Assembly (NCBI GenBank): GCA_023055355.1
Contig: JALJCS010000016.1
Coordinates: 682,001 to 746,000, forward strand
Reading direction: 5' to 3'
Length of the DNA: 64,000 bases
Source of the DNA: Agelaius tricolor
Lineage: Eukaryota; Chordata; Aves; Passeriformes; Icteridae
Part shown: positions 14,641 through 24,600 of the stretch, piece after piece
Layout of the letters: every line of letters starts with the position of its first letter
Position numbering within the stretch: position 1 is the first letter of the stretch
Translations under genes and position numbers: made by a program
Notes under the pieces: generated by a model
The model's database searches: none
The model's input: only the letters and a program-made list of their open reading frames with translations
Told to the model about the DNA's origin: nothing

Positions 14641-14657
14641 GTTTTCTGCCTGTCCCA

Positions 14658-15415
14658 GCTGTACCAGGGCTGTGCCAGGCTCAGTGCTGGATCCATGGAT
14701 GTGCTGGGTGCTGTACCAGGGCTGTGCCAGGCTCAGTGCTGTACCCATGGATGTGCTGGGTGCTGTACCAGGGCTGTGCCAGGCTCAGTGCTGGATCCAT
14801 GGATGTGCTGGGTGCTGTACCAGGGCTGTGCCAGGCTCAGTGCTGTGCTGGGTGCTGTACCAGGGCTGTACCAGGCTCAGTGCTGTACCCATGGATGTGC
14901 TGGGTGCTGTACCAGGGCTGTGCCAGGCTCAGTGCGGGATCCATGGATGTGCTGGGTGCTGTACCAGGGCTGTGCCAGGCTCAGTGCTGTACCCATGGAT
15001 GTGCTGGGTGCTGTACCAGGGCTGTGCCAGGCTCAGTGCTGTACCCATGGATGTGCTGGGTGCTGTTCCAGGGCTGTGCCAGGCTCAGTGCTGTACCCAT
15101 GGATGTGCTGGGTGCTGTACCAGGGCTGTGCCAGGCTCAGTGCTGTGCTGGGTGCTGTACCAGGGCTGTGCCAGGCTCAGTGCTGTACCCATGGATGTGC
15201 TGGGTGCTGTACCAGGGCTGTGCCTGGCTCAGTGCTGGATCCATGGATGTACTGGGTGCTGTACCAGGGCTGTGCCTGGGTCAGTGCTGTACCCATGGAT
15301 GTTCTGGGTGCTGTTCCAGGGCTGTGCCAGGCTCAGTGCTGTGCTGGGTGCTGTACCAGGGCTGTGCCAGGCTCAGTGCTGTACCCATGGATGTGCTGGG
15401 TGCTGTACCCATGGC
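14658..15415 (+). repeat. 52-bp minisatellite upstream of the first CTDSPL2 coding exon
   Basis: About 15 tandem units share the core CTGTACCAGGGCTGTGCC, then GGCTCAGTGCTG and CCATGGATGTGCTGGGTG. Most units are 52 bp; a few are shortened to ~37-41 bp by loss of the CCATGGATGTG segment. The array lies in intron 1 and ends 170 bp before the acceptor of the first coding exon. Because 52 is not a multiple of 3 and the unit has few stops, all three forward frames stay open through it. Confidence 0.92.
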
Positions 15416-15585
15416 AGATTCCAGTTTGTCCCCCTGGCAGCGTGGTGCCCTCGCTGGGCACACAGCTCTGTGCTGGGGCACACCGGGGGCTCAGCACCAC
15501 CAGCCTCACGTCACCCTGAGATTCGGGAGCTGCAGGTTTACCACGTTTCCTCAGTGCGGGGTTTTTTCCCTTTTTCCCCCTGCAG

Positions 15586-15608
15586 CTTTCCATGTGGTAC
15601 CCATGAAG
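15586..15608 (+). other. CTDSPL2: 5' UTR part of the first CTDSPL2 coding exon
   Basis: A strong acceptor (T/C-rich tract, then CTGCAG ending at 15585) opens the exon. Its 23 untranslated bases include the in-frame ATG at 15603. Confidence 0.8.
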
Positions 15609-18600
15609 ATGAGGCTGAGGACACGGAAAGCTTCCCAGCAGTCCAACCAGCTCCACACGCAGCGGGCGCTGCGGGCCAAGCGGAAACACTCGGAGGTGGA
15701 GGAGCCCTTGGCCGGCGGCGGGGGAAAACCACCCAAAAATGAGACAGGCCTCTTGTCTTCGATCAAAAAGTTCATTAAAGGAAGCACACCCAAGGTACGC
15801 CGCCTGCAGGCCCCTGCTTTGCTTTCATAATCACTTCAAGTTTGATTGAAAACCAGCTCTGTTAAGAATTAATCGTGTGGTGGAAGCAAAATGTAAAGAG
15901 TTGGAAGGCAGCAGGTGCCTGTGAGTTGTGTCAGGTAAAGCTGACTTTGAAACCCTCAAGAGTCAGTTGTAGGTGTATTTAACAGTCCAATAAATCACCA
16001 GGCTTTATTGCCTGGTGTTTCTTTGTAAAAATGTCAAATAAATTCAGTACATTCTTAATTTCTACTTTAAGGATTCCTTGGATCCAAATTCAAGGAATTA
16101 CCCGTACTAGCAACTTAGAAAAGCCAGTCTGTAAGCATTAATTTTTTTACTATTTCTGGCAGTTTTATTCAAAATTGTTCAGGAGTCATTTAATCAATGA
16201 AGGTCAAACCTCACAAATCCAAGTGCCATGGAATTGATGCAGCTGCTCAGGGATTCCTGCAGTGAGCACTTCCCTGCTTGGAGCATCACATCCAGGTTTT
16301 GTTGGGGAAAACCACAAAATCTCACATCTTGGTGCAGCTAGAAAGCTGAGCTTTACTGATCTGCACATGGGAGCACCTGTTGCATGTGCTGCATGGATAT
16401 TTGAGGCTGAAAAATATATATACACAAACACACACATATATATAAATTAAAAATATAAATATAAATATATAAAAACTTTTATAGGCTGAATGTAACCTTG
16501 CAATTACTTCAAAAACTGGCTTTTTTTCTCTAGATGGAGGCCAGTTAAAAACCCCACATCATCCATCCCAGCCGTTCAGATACTGCCATTATGTAACTGC
16601 AGATTCGAAAGAAGAGTATCCAGGAAGTCAGAACTAATTTACAATGTATCCCAGATCAGCTCTGTGATAAATAAAAATCTGATAAAATTTCAACATTTTA
16701 TCGACTTGTCGTAGGTGTTTTGGGGGAAAAGGGTAAGAAACCTGCCATAAACGTGTGCCTGCACATACAGCCATGCACAGAAGATGGGCAGAACTGTTTG
16801 GTTCTGTCTCATTCCCATGAGTGCTGCAGTCACTTATTCCCAGGTAAGGAGAATCCTTGGACTTTTCACAGCTCAGTTTTGCCCTGTACTGATATGGATT
16901 GTCACATTGGATATTGTTGGGCAGTGCACCTGTTGTGTGTTTAGCAGACAGAGAAATCAAGTTTCAGGTAATTTTAGTGGCTTTGTCTCTGCATTTCCCA
17001 GCCTCTGCAGCACTGGAATATTTAGCTTGGCTGTAAGGACAATTTTTCTACTATAGCAGCTCCATGTACAGTTTTCATTCCCCATACTTTGACTTAGTTT
17101 AAACTCATGTAAGATCCCAGCTGGCCAGACCCTTGTTGCACGTTCTGCACCTGGAAGTGGAGCAGTAAAGGGATCTTTGGTGAACTTTCTCCAGGAGATG
17201 ACATTCTCTGGTCTGTCCCATGGAAAACAGCGCTGCTCAGCACGTTTGTTTTCCCCCTCTTTTGTATTTTAAGGAAGAAAGAGAAAATCCCCCCAAGAGG
17301 AGTCGGATTGAGCGGGATATCGATAACAACTTGATCACCTCCACGCCCCAGACAGGAGAGAAGCCCAACAAACAGCTCTCACGTGTGCGGCGGAAAAGTC
17401 AGCTCAATGGAGGTGGGTGAATGGCACACTGCGGGGCAGGGCACTGTGGGGCAGGGCAGGGCACTGTGGGGCAGGGCTGGGCACTGTGGGGCAGGGAAGG
17501 GCACTGTGGGGCAGGGCAGGGCACTGTGGGGCAGGGAAGGGCACTGTGGGGCAGGGCAGGGCACTGTGGGGCAGGGCAGGGCACTGTGGGACACTGTGGG
17601 GCAGGGCAGGGCACTGTGGGGCAGGGTAGGGCACTGTGGGGCAGGGCAGGGCACTGTGGGGCAGGGCTGGGCACTGTGGGGCAGGGCACTGTGGGACAGG
17701 GTAGGGCACTGTGGGGCAGGGCTGGGCACTGTGGGGCAGGGCAGGGCACTGTGGGGCAGGGCTGGGCACTGTGGGGCACTGCAGGGCAGGGCAGCTCTGC
17801 CCCTCCAGCTGGGCACTGACCCAGGGCTGTGGGCACACTGGGCACTGCAGGGCAGCTCTGCCCCTCCAGCTGGGCACTGACCCAGGGCCGTGGGCACACC
17901 GGGCACTGCAGGGCAGCTCTGCCCCTCCAGCTGGGCACTGACCCAGGGCCATGGGCACACTGGGCACACTGGGCACACCGGGCACTGCAGGGCAGCTCTG
18001 CCCCTCCAGCTGTGCACTGACCCGGGGCCCTGCTGCAGTGGGGAGGTTTCTGCAGCTCTGGCTGCCTGCAGGGAGAGCCCGGCTGAGCTGGTCACAGCCA
18101 AACACGATTTCCAGGGGTGAGCAGCACTTCCATCCCCCCAGACACTCCCACTGTGTCTCTGTGAGTACAGTTTGGATCAGCAGCTACTGCTTTGGAACTA
18201 ATTTAACTTTTTTTTTTTAATTTTAATTATTATTCTGAAAGTCCCATAATAATTTGATTTAGCTCTTCTCCCGTTTTCTCACAAATAAGAGGGAAACGTG
18301 ACCTCCCAGCTCCTGACTTTTGTGGAAGTAAGCAGGTGTCATTAGATACTGAGAGCTCTTGTCAAACACAGGCAGGTTGCTGTCAGAGTTGTGAGATGGG
18401 GATTTGAGTTGTGGCATGAGAGATCACCCTTGTTACGTGTCAGATCTGGAACGTGGATGTTCATTTAATTGTGTCCTGTGTTATCTGTGATCACAACTGA
18501 CAATTCCTTCCCTTCCAAGTTGTGGCTGTGCCTCTGTGTGTGTGTGGAGTGGAACAAACTCCAAACTCGGGCTGTGGAGCAGCTGGAGGCTCAGCCAGGG

Positions 18601-21600
18601 AGTTCTGACCCTTTCTCGTGCCTCCCTCTAGTGGAGTCCTGGCACTGGCAGCTCCGGGGCTGCCTCCACCGAATCCCTGCCAGCATTTCCACCTCTGCTG
18701 CTGGTGTGAGCAGGGGCTGCTGCCCCATCCAGAGAGAAGCTTCTGAGCGTGTTGAGAATGGACATTTTGGGTTTGTGCTGGTAGAGAGTTGCTGACTCTC
18801 ATGGACCCAGCTGAGCCATGAACAAGAGTACACCCTTAGAGTGCAAAGGCTGACCAGAAAGGAACACCTGAAGCCCAGCTGGGTGGTGTTAAAACTTGTA
18901 TTTTTTTGTTTTCCAGAAGCTGGAAGTTATGAGATGACGAACCAACACGTAAAGCAAAATGGAAAATTGGAAGATAACCCCACCACAGGCAGTCCCCCAC
19001 GAACAACGTTACTGGGAACCATATTTTCTCCTGTTTTCAATTTTTTTTCACCAGCAAATAAAAATGGTGAGTATTATTTAAAAAGCCAATAGTCTTAAAG
19101 CTGAGAGTGATAGAGTTTTGTGTAAAATAGCTGCTTTGAGTGACAGTACACTTTTCATTCTGGCTTACAAACCAAGGGTTACTGCTGCCAGGCAAAAAGG
19201 CTCCTTCATTCTTGGATGGGTTGATGGTTAATAGGAGAAGCTTACAAACATTAGAACATTTCTTTCGTGGGTGTATTTAGTGGTGCACCTTTCATTAAAA
19301 AAGAAAAGGAGAGGAAAAACAAAGGGATTACATTCCTTGTCCCAGACATGTTTTAAAGTCATCGTCATGGTCTTCATTTGGGTTCTTGTTTTTGTGGTGT
19401 GAATCTGTGCAGGTATCTTTAATTATTCTGAGACTTGGTGTGTGTGTGTGTGTGGTTTGTAGTGAGTGTGAGTGCTGTGCTGGGAGCCCAGCCTGAGGGT
19501 AAGGGTGTTTGAAATGTGCCTCAGGAACGTCGGGCTCCGACTCGCCGGGCCAGGCAGTGGAGGCTGAGGAGATCGTGAAGCAGCTGGACATGGAGCAGGT
19601 GGACGAGATCACCACGAGCACGGCCACCTCCACCAACGGCGCCGCCTTCCCTGCACCGCCCGGCCAGGGCAGGGCCCTCAACAACGGCCTGGGGGAGCCC
19701 GAGGAGCCGGGGGACCGCGACCTGCCCCCGCTCACCGGTAAGGGACGGGACAGGGGGGACACACACGGTGAGCCTGGGGGGGACACGGTGAGCCTGGGGA
19801 CACACACACGGTGAGCCTGGGGGGGACACGGTGAGCCTGGGGGGGACACACCCACGGTGAGCCTGGGGGGACACACACACGGTGAGCCTGGGGGGACACA
19901 CACACGGTGAGCCTGGGGGGACACACACACGGTGAGCCTGGGGGGACACACACACGGTGAGCCTGGGGACACACACACGGTGAGCCTGGGGACACACACA
20001 CGGTGAGCCTGGGGGACACACACACAGTGAGCCTGGGGGGACACGCACGGTGAGCCTGGGGGGGACACACACACACGGTGAGCCTGGGGACACACACACA
20101 GTGAGCCTGGGGGGACACACATGGTGAGCCTGGGGGGACACACAGTGATCCTGGGGTACAGTGCCTCAGCAGGGACTCCTGTCCCACTTACTCCCTGTCC
20201 TGGGGTAAGGGACAGGGACAGGGGGCTGTGCCACAGGACAGGGAAGGGCTAATCCCAGGGAATCCAGCACCTTGGCAGGGGCTGCTGTCCCACCTTCCCT
20301 TGGGCTGTGCAAACAGTGTCAATACTGATTTTTGTGGTTGGCAGGCAGATCTGGTTTAGGCACCAAAGACAGTTTTGGCAGGACTTAGCTGTTCCTGCTG
20401 TAACTCAGGTGGCCTCATAACTCTTCTTCCCATGGAAACAGAGATTCCAGAGGAAGGGATTTACTATTACCACTGAACTTGCACACTCTGGGCTTGCTGA
20501 TCTCCAGAGATGTTGGCTACATTTTGATGTCTTGTATTAGAAGCATGTGGTAAATGAGAAACACACAGATCTTTCATTCGTTTTCCATATTTTCTTCAGA
20601 AGACAACATCTTTTTTTGACAAAAGTTCAGCTTCTGTGTGCATGGGCAGCATCAAATCCTGAGCTAAGCCCTCCCCAGACCCTCCAAGCTGTGGTGGACG
20701 AGCAGCTTTGCATTAGGGGTGAATGTGACCCCAGAGCAGGGGAGCTGGGGCTGGAGGGAGAGTTTGTCACTGGTTCCCTCCCCACGAGTCTCGAGTGCAA
20801 ATTGTCACTCTGAAGAACTGCACTAATAAGACCAGCTCTTGTGGTTTTTTGTTTTATTTTTTGTTTTGGTCATTTTCGTTGAATTTCAGCACCAGTATCT
20901 CCAGACAGTGGCTACTCATCAGCTCATGCAGAAGCCACCTATGAAGAGGACTGGGAAGTCTTTGATCCGTAAGTGCCAGTGTTTCTGCTGGAAATAGTAA
21001 ATTAATCATTTGGGGTATTGAATTAAGATACTTCTATTTAAATTGGATAATTTTCATGTTATGATCATGAACTCCAAAAGCTCTGAGCTTAAAAAAAATG
21101 TGTATGCTCATGTGGGGTTTATTTCAATTTAAAATACTTCTGGTGCCTTAAATATTTGAAATATTAAGTTAGGCTACAACATTGCAGTTCAATAATGTAC
21201 ATTTTTACAGCAAAATCTGTTTTCTTTTCAGATACTATTTCATCAAACATGTCCCCCCACTAACAGAAGAGCAGCTGAACAGAAAGCCAGCTCTCCCACT
21301 GAAAACCAGAAGCACACCAGAGTTCTCATTAGTTCTAGACTTGGTAAATACCTTTATAAACACAAAACAGAGCAGGGGAGTGGGGCATTTCCCTTATTTT
21401 GTTCATTGTGGAAATCAGTTATGCTTGCTTTAAACAAAGACTGCTGAATGTTGCATAATTTTAGTTAAAAATAGTTGAAGAAGAATTAATTGTGGTAGGA
21501 ATAGAATGTGAGCTGCATTTGTCAAATACTTACATCCTGCTTTTTTAAAAAAGAAAAGCATTACAGTTTTAACATCTCAAACATTTATCTGTCCTCACAA

Positions 21601-24600
21601 AGCTTCCCTAAATCCAGGAGGGGAAAAATGAGGTGGAATAAATAGCAGAATTCAGTTACGAGTGTCTTTCATCAAGATTGATGAAAAATTAAACTTTTGC
21701 TTTTTAGAACATTCTTAAAGGGCACAAATCCACTTTTTGAAATGCTCTATAAGATACATTTTTCTTTATGAGGGTTTGTTTCAGTGTCTCTGTTTTGAAG
21801 GTTGTTTCAGACCCTGTTAATGGTGGTGTGTTTGTTTGAGCAGCACCAGCTGGGCCATCCCTGTGATCATAGGGATGGGTGGATTATTCACACTGAAAGA
21901 TAGAGCCTGGAACTGAATGAGAGAAGAGCCTACAAACTAAAATACCTCTCTATAACTACACCCCCAGCATACAGTTTTACTGAAAATTTTAAAAGATTAC
22001 AAGAATAATGAAATGTTAATTCATCCTAAGAATTTTCTTCAATCTTGACAGCACTTGCACAAAAGTACAGTTTCCATTCTAAATAAACCTGCTTTAAAAT
22101 GAAGAAAAAATGCAGAAAACTACTTGTATTTTCCACATTGTTTTTTCACACTCTTTTCTTTCTTTTATGTAACTTTTTCCTCCAGGATGAAACATTAGTG
22201 CACTGTAGTCTAAATGAATTAGAAGATGCTGCACTCACTTTTCCAGTTCTTTTTCAAGATGTCATTTACCAGGTAAATAGCGAAACACAAACTTTATGAT
22301 TTTGTTTTGTGGGATCCCTTGCTGTGTGCAGTTGTTCCCAGCTTGTTTGAAGAGGGAGGAGCAGCAGCCTGGCGTTTGCACCTGCCTGGTGATGAACTGC
22401 AGGTGTCAGGTCTGGCAGGAAATTCTGTATTCACTGAAGCTGTTCCCCTTCCAGCTCCTCCCCATGAACCCAAATTCTCTGTTGGAGTCAGAGGGAGGCT
22501 GAACCCTCCTGGCTGGGGCCTCTTGTGACTCCACAGTTCCTTACAGGGCATGGCTTCTCTGTGTGTGCAGTTCTGTGCTGCTGGTGGTTGAGTTTGTGGA
22601 ATTATAGACACAGCTGAAGCCTTTTTGTAAATCAGTCTGGCATCCCCAGCCTCAGGTAGTTGTTGGTGGTTGTTCAGAGGAGGATTTATTTACTGTGTCC
22701 AGGGCCTGAACTGGTGCTGCCCTGCTGGTCAGAGCTGACTCAGGGTGTTTGGTCAAAGCAACCAGTTTCATGTTTAACATAGAGATTGTCCAATGTCTGT
22801 ACTTTATTCATTTTTTTCCTAATTCCATCCAATTTTCCATCAGAATGTTCAGGCTGATGTCAGTGTGTTACTGCTCCCTCTGAGCTGCTCAGCCTGGGCA
22901 TTGGTGGCCCTGGGGTGCTGTTACACAGGAACCTGATCCTTGCTGTTTGTTTGTTTGTTTGTTTGTTTGTTTGCTTGTGGTGCTGACCCTGGTGGGAGGG
23001 TGGAAGCTGCCCCTGTTGCTGAACCCCTCTGTGTGTGATGCTCACCTGGGGGAGGCTGGAATCTCCCCGTTGCTGAACCCCTCTCTGTGTGTGGTACTGG
23101 GGGATGCTGGAATCTCCCCTGTTGCTGAACCCCTCTCTGTGTGTGATGCTCACCTGGGGATGCTGGAATCTCCCCTGTTGCTGAACCCCTCTCTGTGGTG
23201 CTGGGGATGCTGGGATCTCCCCTGTTGCTGAACCCCTCTCTCTGGTGCTGGGGATGCTGGAATCTCCCCTTTGCTGAACCCCTCTCTGTGTGTGATGCTC
23301 ACCTGGGGATGCTGGAATCTCCCCTGTTGCTGAACCCCTCTCTGTGTGTGATGCTCACCTGGGGGATGCTGGAATCTCCCCCTTTGCTGAACCCCCCTCT
23401 CTGTGCAGGTCTATGTCCGGCTAAGGCCGTTCTTCCGAGAGTTCCTGGAGCGCATGTCTCAGATCTACGAGGTAAGGCTGGCACACTCCACTCTCCCTTT
23501 GGCACTTTCCAACTGTCAAGCCCTTTTTCCTCACACTAAACACCAATTTATCAGATTAAAACTCTTTTCTAACCCAAAAGTAAAACAACTAAAAACATTT
23601 TTAAAACTTTTATTCTATTCTCAATCTCATATAAAAAGTAAAGTAGTACCAATGTTATAATTCGCACCATTACAATCACAAACCAACTATTTCCTAATTA
23701 CAATACACTATAAACATTTCTTAACCTGTCAACTTTACCCACACCATGCTATAAATACCTTAGAAGCAATAATCTAAAATTACCCATCATAAATCTTACT
23801 ACAATACATCTTTCATAATTCTATTTCTCCAAAATATCTAATCTTATTTACAAAACCACCTTTTAAAACTTATTTCTATTTCCATTTCTCTCTCAACAAT
23901 ATCTATCCTATTCCATAACATTTCTAAGTCAGTATTTCTTATCTCAAAGTTTACATACAAATACACGCTATAAGAACATTCTATCAAACTTTAAAATTTT
24001 TCTACAAATTCATTTCCCCCAACCAGCTTTGAATTTCATTTTGAATTGGTATCCACTTCCTTGTACCTCCAGTGGTGACTTTTTTCCCCTCCAATCCCCA
24101 GATTATTCTGTTTACTGCTTCTAAGAAGGTGTATGCAGACAAGTTGTTGAACATCCTGGACCCCAAAAAGCAGCTGGTCAGGTAAAACCAGAATAATGTC
24201 GTGAGCAAACTGAGTCCTGTGCCTGCTCGTCTCCCTGACTGATTCCTTGGGGTTTGCCTGGGCTGAGAGAGGGAGAAAAATAGACTGAAGTGATGGGATT
24301 GGTGCCTTGTGATAAAATAACCCCAGGCCAAAACCTGTCCCTGTTAGGTCTCTGTTAGGCTGGCTCATGGGAAATGTCCTCTTGGGGATCAAAAATGTGC
24401 TCTGGAATACCCACTGCAAATAAAGGAAATTAAATGAGTGCCTGATTACTTTTCAACTTAATAACTTGAGTTATTTATTATAAATTGTGATTTGTATAGC
24501 TTTTACAATCAGCATCCTTTTAATTCTCATTCAGTCACAAAATCATTTGTCCGTTGGTTTTGTATTGGAGCTGGTTTGGCTTTTCATTTCTCAGTACTGA

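Larger units (their letters stand above)
121..14657. other. CTDSPL2 intron 1 (non-coding); no gene recognised
   Basis: No stretch here translates to a protein I recognise, and the open frames are short or run through repeats. The visible content is CR1 LINE fragments (listed separately), a T-rich run near 7864-7884, and small direct repeats near 4085-4125 and 7080-7140. The rest is unique-looking AT-rich sequence. It is called an intron because the CpG-rich edge at 1-120 and the first coding exon at 15586 flank it. Confidence 0.55.

Noticed and set aside
17379..18105. Pro/Cys-rich open frames of up to 240 codons on the minus strand
   Set aside because: Same cause: 20-bp and 61-bp repeats without stop codons, in several overlapping frames.
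19328..20187. Cys/Pro/Val-rich minus-strand open frames of up to 271 codons
   Set aside because: They are the reverse strand of the donor-like minisatellite and of CTDSPL2 exon 19525-19737.
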